A stretch of 64,000 nt of DNA from positions 62,001 to 126,000 of the forward strand of contig NZ_QOHF01000005.1 in NCBI RefSeq assembly GCF_003319115.1, read 5' to 3'. Position numbers and translations under genes: made by a program. Positions 39,760 to 48,427 of the stretch are shown piece after piece (position 1 is the stretch's first letter; each line of letters starts with the position of its first letter). This DNA comes from Geodermatophilus sp. TF02-6. Lineage in GTDB: Bacteria > Actinomycetota > Actinomycetes > Mycobacteriales > Geodermatophilaceae. The notes below the pieces were generated by a model, which was given only the letters and a program-made list of their open reading frames with translations, was not told the origin of the DNA and did not search any database.

Positions 39760-39972
39760 TCACCTGTGCACATCCTTGCTGCTCAAAGGCCTGTTCGCTT
39801 TCTCGCGGAGTGATCCATGACCTGCATGTGACCGACGCCCGGCGGATCTTGCGGTCACGAGCCGGTCGGTCGACCGACGGTAGGGTCCGCCTCGCGCGGG
39901 TCTCTTCGGAGCTCGATTGCGACTCACTCCGCTGCGCCGTCTCCGTCGGGCAAGGCAGCACCGGCTGGACGG

Positions 39973-40001
39973 TTGACACTTCTGCGGTTTCGCAGAAGTA
40001 T
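39973..40001 (+). promoter_or_regulatory. Promoter of the toxin-antitoxin operon with built-in operator
   Basis: TTGACA (39973-39978), a 17-bp spacer and AAGTAT (39996-40001) form a good promoter. A perfect inverted repeat ACTTCTGCG-4-CGCAGAAGT (39978-39999) fills the spacer, as expected for autorepression by the antitoxin complex. The start of transcription would be at about 40008, where the GTG codon lies. Confidence 0.7.
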
Positions 40002-40007
40002 AGGTGC

Positions 40008-40490
40008 GTGGCTGCTCCCATCCCCTTGTCGAACTTCGTGCGGGACTACCGCCCCGTCATCGACTCCCTCGACGACGGCGAGGTCGTGCTGTCCCAGCGC
40101 GGGGGGGAGCTGCTGCTGCTGTCGTCGCTGCGGCGGCGGGAGGGCGATCGGCACGCGGTCGCGGCGCTGTCCCACCTGCTGGCCCACGCGCTCGAGCGCG
40201 GCGAGCTAGTCGACGTCCTGGCCGACTCGTTGAGCGACGAGTACCCCTGGCTGGAGTTCCTGCCCGCGCACGAGCGCCGGGCCTTCCTCGACGAGTTCTT
40301 CCGGGTGCTGCGGGCCAGCGCCACGGTCGACCGCTTCTCCGCGTTCGACCAGATGATCGAGGCCTGGAAGTCCACCGCGGAGATCTACGCCGACCCCGAC
40401 CTGCTCGCCCGCCTCGGCCAGCCGGGGGACGACGCGATCCCGGCCCCGTCCCCGCTGGACTCCGACGCCAGCACCGTCGCCGGCCGGTGA
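40008..40490 (+). CDS. Antitoxin of a RelE-type toxin-antitoxin pair
   Basis: A 160-residue protein from GTG at 40008 (VAAPIPLSNFVRDYRPVIDS). The first ~45 residues resemble a Phd/YefM-like dimerisation and DNA-binding segment (LDDGEVVLSQRGGELLLLSS). The rest is helical and acidic (HLLAHALERGELVDVLADSL, DEFFRVLRASATVDRFSAFD), suiting toxin neutralisation. The start coincides with the predicted transcription start, giving a leaderless mRNA. It overlaps the toxin gene by GTGA. Confidence 0.7.
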   Translation: MAAPIPLSNFVRDYRPVIDSLDDGEVVLSQRGGELLLLSSLRRREGDRHAVAALSHLLAHALERGELVDVLADSLSDEYPWLEFLPAHERRAFLDEFFRVLRASATVDRFSAFDQMIEAWKSTAEIYADPDLLARLGQPGDDAIPAPSPLDSDASTVAGR

Positions 40491-40864
40491 GTCGCGATGC
40501 CTCCCTGCCCAGGCCGCTGCGCAAGGCCGAGTACGAGGTCTTCCTGACCAACAGCGGCGCCGAGAAGGGCTGGCGCGACATGCTGGCCACCGCACGCAAC
40601 GCCACCGTCGACGCCTGGGAGCAGCTGACCACCGCGCCCGAGCAGCGGAGCGCGCGGCAGTACCCGCTCAAGGGCGACCTGGGCACCGGGGTCTACCAGG
40701 GGGCGACGTACGTCCACTGGCAGTACAAGCTGACCGACGGTGGGCGGATCTGGTACTTCGTCGACCGGACGCCGGCGGGCAAGCACGCCGGGCGCGTGCT
40801 CGTCCACGAGGTCGCTCCGGGTCACCCCAAGAGCAGCGAGCGAGTGCGCGGCCGCCGTCGCTGA
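40487..40864 (+). CDS. RelE/ParE-superfamily-like toxin
   Basis: A 125-residue basic protein from GTG at 40487. Landmarks: YEVFLTNSGAEKGWRDMLAT, RQYPLKGDLGTGVYQGATYV, HWQYKLTDGGRIWYFVD and GRVLVHEVAPGHPKSSE. The pattern of a basic helix followed by beta strands with YxxR/W-containing turns fits RelE-like ribosome-dependent mRNA interferases of actinomycetes. It is translationally coupled to the antitoxin. It ends 13 bases from the converging integrase and probably stabilises the island. Confidence 0.7.
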   Translation: MSRDASLPRPLRKAEYEVFLTNSGAEKGWRDMLATARNATVDAWEQLTTAPEQRSARQYPLKGDLGTGVYQGATYVHWQYKLTDGGRIWYFVDRTPAGKHAGRVLVHEVAPGHPKSSERVRGRRR

Positions 40865-40877
40865 CCCGGCGAGGCGG

Positions 40878-41996
40878 TCACGGAGGGGCCGCTGCGGCAT
40901 CGCCGATCATGGCGTCGAGTGCCCGGGCGATCTCGCCGTCACGTTCGTCGGCGGCGTGCTGGTACATCAGCGCCGCGGCCGAGGAGGAGTGCCCCAGCCG
41001 CCGCATCAGCTCCTTGGTCGTCGCGCCGGTAGCCGCGGCCAGGGTGGCGCCGGTGTGCCGTAGCTCGTGCGGGCGGACCGGCGGAAGGCCGGCCCGCTGC
41101 ACCGCACGCCGGAACACGACGCCGAAGTTGGCCGAGTGCAGGTACGTCCCCGCGCTGGTGCCGAACACCAGCGCATCGGGTCCTGCGGGCACGAAGCGGT
41201 CGAGGTGGTCGACGAGCGCGGCGGCGACGCTGGACGGCAGCGACACGGTCCGCCGGCCGGCGTCGGTCTTCGGGTCACCGACCAGCCACCGGCCGCCCAC
41301 GTAGCGCACCGACCGGGACACGGTCAGTCGGGCGCCGTCCGCACCGACGTCCTGGCGGCGCAGGGCGGTGGCCTCGCCAAACCGGAGGCCGCCGAAGGCG
41401 AGCACCAGCACGAGCGTCCGGTAGCGCTCGGTGCGGCGGTCTGCCGCGAGCTGGTCGGCGAGGAGCCGGGCCTCGGCCGCGGTCAGCGCTCGCGATGGGC
41501 GGGCCGCCTTGGGTGTGCCGGCGTTGCGCAGTCGGCACGGATTGGCGGTGATGACCTCGTCGGCGACGGCGACGCCGAGGATCGACCGCAGCAACCGGTA
41601 GGCCTGCGCCAGGGCCGTCGGGCCGGTGCTCTTCGCCGCGCCGGTGTGCCAGGTACGCACCTTGGCCGGGGTGACGTCCCCGACCGCGACCGACTCCCAG
41701 TGCTCGGCGAGGTGGAGCCGCCACAGGCCGACGTACAGCGCACGGGTCGACTCGCGCAGGTCGTCACGGTCGAGGTAGTCGGACGCGTATGCGCCGACGG
41801 TCCGGCGACCAGCCTCCGGCGCCCGCCACGCCTGCCGGACCAGATCGGCTTGCTGGGTGGCCAGCCAGGCCCAGGCGTCGGCCTTGACCGTGCCGAAGAT
41901 CTTCGACCGCCGGCGCCCGTCGGGACCGACATAGCGGGCCCGGTAGCGGCCGCTGGGCAGCCGGTCGACCGTGCCGAAGGCGGCTCGCTTGGCCAT
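40878..41996 (-). CDS. int: Tyrosine recombinase (integrase)
   Basis: A 372-residue integrase. The N-terminal arm-binding AP2-like domain is at ~5-60 (GTVDRLPSGRYRARYVGPDG), and the core-binding SAM-like domain is at ~65-165. The catalytic domain has Arg in AFGGLRFGEATALRRQDV, HELRHTG (His-x-x-Arg), LMRRLGHSS and the nucleophile Tyr345 in ALMYQHAADE. It should integrate and excise the island at the tRNA-Gly 3' end. It is downstream of the excisionase gene on the same strand. Confidence 0.95.
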   Translation of the reverse strand: MAKRAAFGTVDRLPSGRYRARYVGPDGRRRSKIFGTVKADAWAWLATQQADLVRQAWRAPEAGRRTVGAYASDYLDRDDLRESTRALYVGLWRLHLAEHWESVAVGDVTPAKVRTWHTGAAKSTGPTALAQAYRLLRSILGVAVADEVITANPCRLRNAGTPKAARPSRALTAAEARLLADQLAADRRTERYRTLVLVLAFGGLRFGEATALRRQDVGADGARLTVSRSVRYVGGRWLVGDPKTDAGRRTVSLPSSVAAALVDHLDRFVPAGPDALVFGTSAGTYLHSANFGVVFRRAVQRAGLPPVRPHELRHTGATLAAATGATTKELMRRLGHSSSAAALMYQHAADERDGEIARALDAMIGDAAAAPP

Positions 41997-42103
41997 GGCG
42001 CGACCGTGTCAAGACCTCAGCAGGCTGCCAACGCGGCCTGTGGACGGCGGCACGGCCGTCCACAGATCGCGCGGAGGAGGTCCTGCCGGAGCGGCGGTCG
42101 GCC

Positions 42104-42316
42104 TCACCGGCTCGGTATCCGGCCGTCGTCGATGAACTCATCGAGCGCGGAGCGCTCCAAGCGGACGTGCCGCCCTAGCTTGACGAACGGGATCCGCCGT
42201 TGGCTGATCAGCCGACGGACGAAGCGTTCGCCGGTGCCCAGGTGTGCAGCGGCCTGCTCGATGGTCAGCAGCTCGGTGGGCGCAACCGGAGTCCGGGCTC
42301 CTCGCGTCACGGTCAT
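42104..42316 (-). CDS. Excisionase-like MerR-type HTH protein
   Basis: A 70-residue winged-helix protein: TELLTIEQAAAHLGTGERFV, then RRLISQRRIPFVKLGRHVRL and SALDEFIDDGRIPSR. This is the helix_turn_helix_17/excisionase family. Small proteins of this type direct excision and can line up head to tail on phased direct repeats. Three CTCCNGTA iterons at 11-bp spacing lie 24-53 bases upstream of its start, suggesting that it binds its own promoter. It is 107 bases upstream of the integrase on the same strand. Confidence 0.85.
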   Translation of the reverse strand: MTVTRGARTPVAPTELLTIEQAAAHLGTGERFVRRLISQRRIPFVKLGRHVRLERSALDEFIDDGRIPSR

Positions 42317-42339
42317 GGTCGGGAGCGTGTCGGTCGTTC

Positions 42340-42369
42340 CTCCTGTACATCTCCGGTATTCCTCCAGTT
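42340..42369. repeat. Three iterons at 11-bp phase upstream of the excisionase
   Basis: CTCCTGTA (42340), CTCCGGTA (42351) and CTCCAGTT (42362) repeat at exactly 11 bp in the same orientation. The same motif and phase are found in the larger array upstream of the relaxase. Confidence 0.8.
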
Positions 42370-42497
42370 CCAGGAGTGAGCGGTGGTCGGCGCCGCGGAC
42401 GGAGCTCTCGATCGCGTCACCGTGTCGCCCAGGTCCCTCTGGTGAGGAGATGGGTGCTCGGGACCGGGGAGCAGGGAGGTGAGCACCGAGGTCGTCT

Positions 42498-42617
42498 GGG
42501 CACCACCGAGCCGGTGAGAGTGACGAGGAGATCGCCGAAGCCTTCGGCCTGACCGAAGCCCGGGTGTGGAGCGCACTCACCTACGAGCTGGACGGCCGAG
42601 CTCAGCTAACGGCCTGA
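42498..42617 (+). pseudogene. Possible DUF433-type antitoxin remnant
   Basis: The plus strand reads GESDEEIAEAFGLTEARVWS, ALTYELDGRAQLTA and stop, resembling the C-terminal helix-turn-helix of DUF433 proteins. No start or N-terminal part is visible. The remainder of the 376-base gap 42317-42692 contains the iterons and nothing else recognisable. Confidence 0.35.
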
Positions 42618-42692
42618 GCGGCGCGGCCATGACCCGCACCGGCACCCCGCGCAGCGTTCCGCTGGAGTCGTAGGCGTTCCTCGGTGCGCGAC

Positions 42693-44753
42693 CTACCGCT
42701 CGGGTGCCACCGTGATCACCGCGGGCCGGACGAGGAACGCCTCCTCGGGGGCGTGGTTCCTCGGGGAGACGGGGCCGGATGCGGGCCGCCGCGGCCCGGG
42801 CCTGGGAGCCGGCACGTCGACGGCCGGCGCTCGCCGGTCACTGGCCGCCAGCACCGCCGAGTGGACGACGCCGACGGGTAGCAGGAGAGCCTCGGTGACC
42901 CGGTCGATCTGCGACAGCCACCGCGACGGCGGCAGCGCGGTGATGACGGCAGCCACGTCACGGATCGCGGCGTCGACGTCGGCCCGATGGCCGCTCCGCG
43001 CGACGGCGAGACGGGCGTCGAGCAGCTGGTGGGCGAGGCTGCCGGCCGTGGCGATGGCCTGCCGCAGTGCGCCGGCGCCGTGCCGGCAGAGCAGGGCGGT
43101 GGGGTCGTCGCCGGCCGGCAGCTGCAGTCGGCGGGGATCGTCGCCGCGGGCGGTCAGCTGCCAGAAGAGGCGCTCGGCGGCGCGGCAGCCGGCGGGGTCG
43201 TCGTCGGTGGCGACCAGCACGCCGGGCCGTCCGGCGCCGATCCACGGGCGGAGCAGGTCTGCCTGCTGCTCGGTCAAGCCGGCGCCGAGGGCGGCGACCC
43301 CCACGGTGGAGCCGTCACCGGCGAGGGTGAGAGCGATCGCATCCAACGGACCCTCAACGATCGCCGGGACGGCTCCGGCGGCCAGCGCGGTCCGGTTCTC
43401 GACGAGGCCGAACAGGTGCTCGCCCTTGCGGTAGAGGTCGGTGGTCGGGGTGTTCAGGTACTTCGGGCCGACGCGGCCGTCACCGTTGGCGGGGGAGCGG
43501 CGGGCGATGAAGCCGCGGACGGCGCCGTCGGCGTCCTGGACGGGGAGGACCAGCCGGTCACGGAAGCGGTCGACGAGGTGCCCGGTGCGCGCCCGGATGC
43601 CCAGGCCGGCGGCGAGGAGCTCCTCGTCGGTGGCGCCGAGCCCGCGCAGATGGTCGACGAGGGCGGTCCAGCCGCCGGGGGCATGGCCGACGACGAAGCG
43701 GTCGTCGTCGAGCAGGTCGGGGCCCAGCCGACCGCGTAGGTAGGTAGGCGCCCAGGAGTCGCGGTAGCGGCCGGCGTAGAAGGCGGCGGTCTGGGTGTTG
43801 AGCTCGATGAGCCGGGCGCGACCGACGGCGGCGGTGGCCCAGAAGTGCTGCTCGAGCAGGTAGTCGGCCTCGTCCGCGGCAGGGTCGGCAGGCGGGGCGA
43901 ACGGACCAGCGGCGACCGGCTGCGACGCCAGGCGGCGTGAGGTCGCCTCGCCGGCGGACACGTCGCAGGCCACGATCCCGGCGGCATCGTCGGTGTTGGG
44001 GAGGAGGTGGGCGTCGTCGGGTGGCTGTAGGTCGGCCGGCAGCGGCTCGACGGTGTCGACGGGGGTGGGGTTGGTGAGGGCCTGGATGCGGAAGACCAGG
44101 ACCTCGGCCGTCCGGCCGGGCGGCACGTCCGCGGGCAGCCCGGCCAGTGCGGCGGTGATCAGCGTGTCCGGAAGCCAGCCGGTGCGGGCGCCCGCGGTAA
44201 CGGCGGCGACCAGCGCCGGCCAGGCGGGGTCGGCCGGCACCCGCCGCCGGAGCTCGTCGGGGAGTCGATCGAGCAGGGTGGCGCACCAGCCCGGCCGTTG
44301 CGGCCCGGCGACCGCCCGGTCCGGGTCGGTTCCGGGGACCAGGTGGGGCGTCAGCCGCGACCAGAGGACGGCGGCGGGCAGGTCGTCGGGCAGCGGCCGG
44401 GCTCCGGCGACGACGGCGAGGAGGGAGGCGGCGTCCAGACCGGCGTCATCGGCGTCCGCGAGCCGCTCGGCCAGCGCCGGCCAGTGCTGGTCGCGACGGA
44501 TCCGCGGGTCGAGGGCGTCGGCCAGCGCCGCCCACAGCGCGCCGGACCGGGCGGGTCCGGCGGCGCTCAGGGCGTCGTCGAGCCGGCGCTGGTGCCGTCG
44601 CTCGACGGCGCCAGGCAGGGGTGGACCGGTGGGACGGCGGTCGGTGTCGGGCACGCCGTGGGCGGCGCGCCAGACGGCCAGCTCGGCGCGCAGCGCGGCG
44701 TGCTGCGGGTCGGGCAGCGGACGGGCACAGCCGGGGGCGGTGGTGAGGGTCAT
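42693..44753 (-). CDS. TOPRIM-domain (DnaG-like) primase/replication protein
   Basis: A 686-residue protein from ATG at 44753. The first ~300 residues are helical and uncharacterised. Residues ~310-420 contain a DnaG-like catalytic core region (HFWATAAVGRARLIELNTQT, DRFRDRLVLPVQDADGAVRG, GPKYLNTPTT). The TOPRIM domain is at ~440-530, with Glu in AIVEGPLDAIALTLAG and DxD in LVATDDDPAGCRAAERLFWQ. The zinc-finger of chromosomal DnaG is missing. Such proteins accompany MobF relaxases on actinobacterial elements, probably to prime the transferred strand. It follows the relaxase on the same strand. Confidence 0.82.
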   Translation of the reverse strand: MTLTTAPGCARPLPDPQHAALRAELAVWRAAHGVPDTDRRPTGPPLPGAVERRHQRRLDDALSAAGPARSGALWAALADALDPRIRRDQHWPALAERLADADDAGLDAASLLAVVAGARPLPDDLPAAVLWSRLTPHLVPGTDPDRAVAGPQRPGWCATLLDRLPDELRRRVPADPAWPALVAAVTAGARTGWLPDTLITAALAGLPADVPPGRTAEVLVFRIQALTNPTPVDTVEPLPADLQPPDDAHLLPNTDDAAGIVACDVSAGEATSRRLASQPVAAGPFAPPADPAADEADYLLEQHFWATAAVGRARLIELNTQTAAFYAGRYRDSWAPTYLRGRLGPDLLDDDRFVVGHAPGGWTALVDHLRGLGATDEELLAAGLGIRARTGHLVDRFRDRLVLPVQDADGAVRGFIARRSPANGDGRVGPKYLNTPTTDLYRKGEHLFGLVENRTALAAGAVPAIVEGPLDAIALTLAGDGSTVGVAALGAGLTEQQADLLRPWIGAGRPGVLVATDDDPAGCRAAERLFWQLTARGDDPRRLQLPAGDDPTALLCRHGAGALRQAIATAGSLAHQLLDARLAVARSGHRADVDAAIRDVAAVITALPPSRWLSQIDRVTEALLLPVGVVHSAVLAASDRRAPAVDVPAPRPGPRRPASGPVSPRNHAPEEAFLVRPAVITVAPER

Positions 44754-44825
44754 GGCCGCAGTGGCGCGGGCGATGGTATCCGCGCCGGCGCCCACCCGGG
44801 CGGCGCAGGCGGCCAGGTAAGGCCC

Positions 44826-47800
44826 CTAGTGCGGATCGTCGACGAGGGCGGCCGGGATGCCGGGCAGCCAAGGCAGCGGCCCGGGCGGTCCGCCGCCGTC
44901 GAGGCGCCAGACGAGGACGGCGGCCGGATCGGCCGCGCTGTCCAGCTCGCGGGTCGCGACGGCCGCGCGTAGAGCGTCGGCGGGGTCGGTCCGCCCAGGG
45001 CTAGCAGGGCCAGGTGGCCGCGCAGCGTCGGCCAGGCCGGCTCAGCGGTCAGCCCGTGGCGGATCTGCTCGGCGGCGTCCTCCAGTTGCTCTGCCGTCTC
45101 CGGTCCGAGGCGGTGGTCGGCGGCGAACCGCAGCGTGTCGACGTAGCGGGTGGCGACCTGGTGCAGCCGCCCGGCCGGCTCGGCGTCCGTGCGCCGGACG
45201 GCGGTCGCCGCAGTCTGGGCGCCGTCCCGGCCTAGCACTGCCTGGAGGAACTCGGTGGCAGTCGGCGGGCTCACCGTCTGGGGCTGGGTGAGCGTGTGCG
45301 GGTCGCTGCCGCCGGCGGTGGTCAGGTAGAGGTGGTTGGCTGCTCGTCCGCGGGAGAGGGCCACGTACAGCAGCTGCCGGGTCTCGGTACCGGACAGGAC
45401 GGTGTGGCAGACCTCGGCAGTGGTGCCCTGGGCGGTGTGCACGGTGGCCGCGTAGCCCAGCTGCACGTGCTCGCGCACGTACCCGGCGGGCAGGGTGACC
45501 TGCCGGCCGGTGGCGGTGTGCACGGCGGCGAGGGCGCCGTCGGGGTGCGCGGCGGTTACGGTGAAGCGGTCGCCGTTCTTCACCCACTCGACCGCGGTGA
45601 TCGGCAGGGCCCGGTTGTTGGCCCGGGTGATGATCGGATCACCGGCACTCACTCGGGTGCCGTCGACGAGCGCCACCTCCGGTCCGGGCGGGCCGCAGGT
45701 GGCGGCGAGCCGGTCGGCCCGGGCCCGGACGTTGAGCTGGGCGACCTGGTCCCGGGTGGCGGCCAGCAGCAGCGCGTCGACGCCTCGGGCGCGGTCGGCG
45801 GCCCAGGCGGCGTAAGCCTGCTCGGCGCAGCCGGCGACGTCGCCTATGTGCACCCGGTCGGCGTCGAGGTAGAAACCCAGCCCGATGGGGTTACCAGCGC
45901 GGACGGCAGCGGTGGCGGCGGCCTCGGCCGGATCGGCGAAGCGCACCAGCTCGTCGAGGGTGACTGCGCCGTGGGCGGCGGCGATCGCCGAGAGCACGCC
46001 GCCGGCGGCCACGGCGGCCAGCTGCCGGTCGTCGCCGACCAGCCGCATTGACCCGCCCCGGCCGAGCACGTACTCCACGACCCGGGACAGCTCGAGGGTG
46101 CCGGCCATACCGGCCTCGTCGACGACAACGAGCGTGCCCGGGCCGATGTCGGCCGCCCAGTCGGGCAGCGAGCCGGTGCCGAGGGACCAGGCCAGCTTGG
46201 CCAGGGTGTCGCACGGTCCGCCGAGGCTGTTCCGCAGAGCGCCGGCCGCGGCGGCCGACGGAGCCAGTCCGAGCACGGTGCCGCCGCCGGCGCTCCAGGC
46301 GCGGGCGAGGGTGGCCAGCGCGGTGGTCTTGCCCGCCCCGGCCGGAGCCAACGCGAGCTGCAGCCGGGCGCCGCTGCCGGCCAGGTCGCGCACCAGCCGC
46401 GCCTGACCGTCGTTGAGCCGGGCACCGTTGGCGGTGGCCTCCAGCAGCGCCAGTTCCACGGTGGCCGGATCGGCGCGGCGCCCGTCGTGGTTTCCGGCGG
46501 CGGTGAACAGATGCTGTTCGGCGTCGAGGATCGCCTGGCTGGTGTAGAGCCGGGCACCGGCAACGGTGTACACGCTGGCGCCGTCCGAGCGGCGCAGCTC
46601 CGCTGGCTCGGCCACCTCGTCCGAGTCCCCCAGGGGGATCGACAGGCCGGGGGAGAGGGCCGCCTCCACGATCCGGGCGACCGCCCTGTCGACGTCGCCG
46701 CGGGCCAGTGCGGCCGCACGCACCAGCCGCTCGGCTTCGGCGTGCAGGTGCCAAGCCTGCCAGGTCGCTCGCCCGCCACTGACGGCGTCGACCACGCGGG
46801 TCGCGGCGTCGCGCACCCACTCATCGCCGAAACGGGGCGGGAGTGGCCGACGAGGGTGCAGGGCGCGGTCGAGCATGGCGGCCACGCCGTCCGGTCCGCC
46901 AAGAACCACCTGTGCCTCCTGCCGCCAGGCCGCTCGCTGCTCGGCGAGTGAGCGCGGCTCGTGCTTCGCCGCCCGGGTCTCCAAGGTGGCCTGCTGCGCC
47001 AGGGCGATCGCCTCGACCGGGGTGGGTGGGCGGTCGTGCTGGCGGTGGAAGTCGGCGGCCAGCACGCTGCGGCGGGCCTCGATCGCCCGGCGCCGTGAGG
47101 ACCAGGCGGCCAGCAGCCGCGGATCCACGCCGACGACCTCGCGGATCGGCCGGTGTCCGGGCTTGGTGCCCGGCCGTTCGGTGAAGGCCAGGCCGAGCCG
47201 GTCGAGCAGCTCGGCCTCCAACCGGGTGTCATAGCGCTCGGAGGCGGCCACGGCGGCCTGGTGCAGCACCCGCCCGTCCAGCGCCCGCCAGCGGCCGTCG
47301 CGGGTCTGCACCTTGTTGCTGACCGCCACGTGGGTGTGCAGATCCGGGTCTCCGGCGCGGGAGTCGCGGTGGGTGAACACCGCGGCGATCAGCCCCGTGG
47401 TCTCCACCTGGCGCACACCGCCGGCGCCCAGCCGGGTGAAGCTGGCGTGCCGCTCCAGCCAGTTCAGGGTGTCGGCGACCGCGGCGGCGTGCGCGGCCTC
47501 GACCTGCTCGGCCACCTGCTGCGGCGCGATCGCCCACAGCGCCGAGACCGACTTGACCGGGGAGAAGGTCAGGTCGTAGCCGGCCACCGCGCTGGACCCC
47601 GGACGGGATACCCGGGCGAGGAACCCCGACAGTTCGCGGGCGTCGGCTGGAGCGCGGCCGTGCTCTTGGGCGAACAGGGCCGCGGCCAGCTCGCTGCGGA
47701 TCCGCGCCCGCTCCTGGGCTGCCAGCGGCGCGCCGGGTGGCCGGCCGCGTGCGGCGTTGACCGCGGCGAACTCGTGGGCGCACCGTGCCCGGAACCCGTC

Positions 47801-48142
47801 CGCCGGGGAAGTGTGGACAGGGAGCGGCCGGCCCAGCGCGCCGGCCGTCCGGGCCTGCTCAGGGGTCTGCCCGTCGGTCAGTGCCTGGCGCTCGAGCCGG
47901 GCGGCGTCGGGATGGCGGCCGGCGCCGAAGAGCGACCGCATCTGCTCCTCGATGACCGGGTCCCCGGCGACCGGCGTACCCAGGCCGGCCAGGCCGGCAC
48001 CGGCCCACCGGCCCGGTGACTCCCCGCGCTGGGTGTAGTAGTCGCCCAGTCCGTCCCGGCCCCGGGCGGTGGCGTCGAACGCTGCCACCTGCCGCGTCAG
48101 GTACGTGTACCCGTCCCCGGCGGTCAGCTTGTGCAGCGTCAT
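44826..48142 (-). CDS. traA: MobF relaxase with RecD-like helicase (TraA/TrwC type), frameshifted near the 3' end
   Basis: About 1,105 residues from ATG at 48142. The relaxase domain (~1-330) has GDYYTQRGESPGRWAG, GYDLTFSPVKSVSALWAI and the metal-binding triad HRDSRAGDPDLHTHVAVSNK (~257-276). The helicase has Walker A LALAPAGAGKTTALATLA (~600), VVVDEAGMAGT, LVGDDRQLAAV and YAATVHTAQGTT. It nicks oriT and unwinds DNA for transfer. Near 45000 the frame slips: the natural ending TDPADALRAAVATRELDSAA, DPAAVLVWRLDGG and stop at 44826 is in a different phase. One missing C in the GCCCTGGG stretch would explain it. Confidence 0.88.
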
Positions 48143-48169
48143 CACGGCCGCGGACCGTAGGAACAGGAC

Positions 48170-48319
48170 CTCCTGTTCTTCTGCCGGGAACCTCCAGTGA
48201 GCCCTGGGTGATCGCCCGGTAGCGGCGGGGTGATCCTCCGGTCGATCTCCGGTACACCTCGGATCCGCTTCAGTGGTCCTCCAGTACTTCTCCTGTAGTC
48301 CTCCTGTGGACCTGCAGTG
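48170..48319. repeat. Iteron array: CTCCNGTA at 11-bp phase upstream of the relaxase
   Basis: Same-orientation units start at 48170, 48192, 48236, 48247, 48279, 48290 and 48301 (CTCC[TAG]GT), with degenerate units at 48203, 48214, 48258, 48268 and 48312, nearly all on one 11-bp register. The array lies in the 285-base gap between the divergent relaxase and GNAT genes. It may be operator, oriT-related or both. Confidence 0.8.
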
Positions 48320-48427
48320 CTGGCCAGCAGAGGGAGCTGGGGGCCGGGGGCGGGACGGCGGTAGCGTGCGGCCTGTTCCGCACCGGTAGCGGCCTCCTGG
48401 ACCACGCTCGCCCGCTGGAGGCTGCCG

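Noticed and set aside
40004..40864. Single 286-aa protein instead of a toxin-antitoxin pair
   Set aside because: Its first half is an antisense-like Arg/Pro-rich reading of the antitoxin; the antitoxin frame from 40008 and the toxin start at 40487 give coherent proteins with a GTGA junction.
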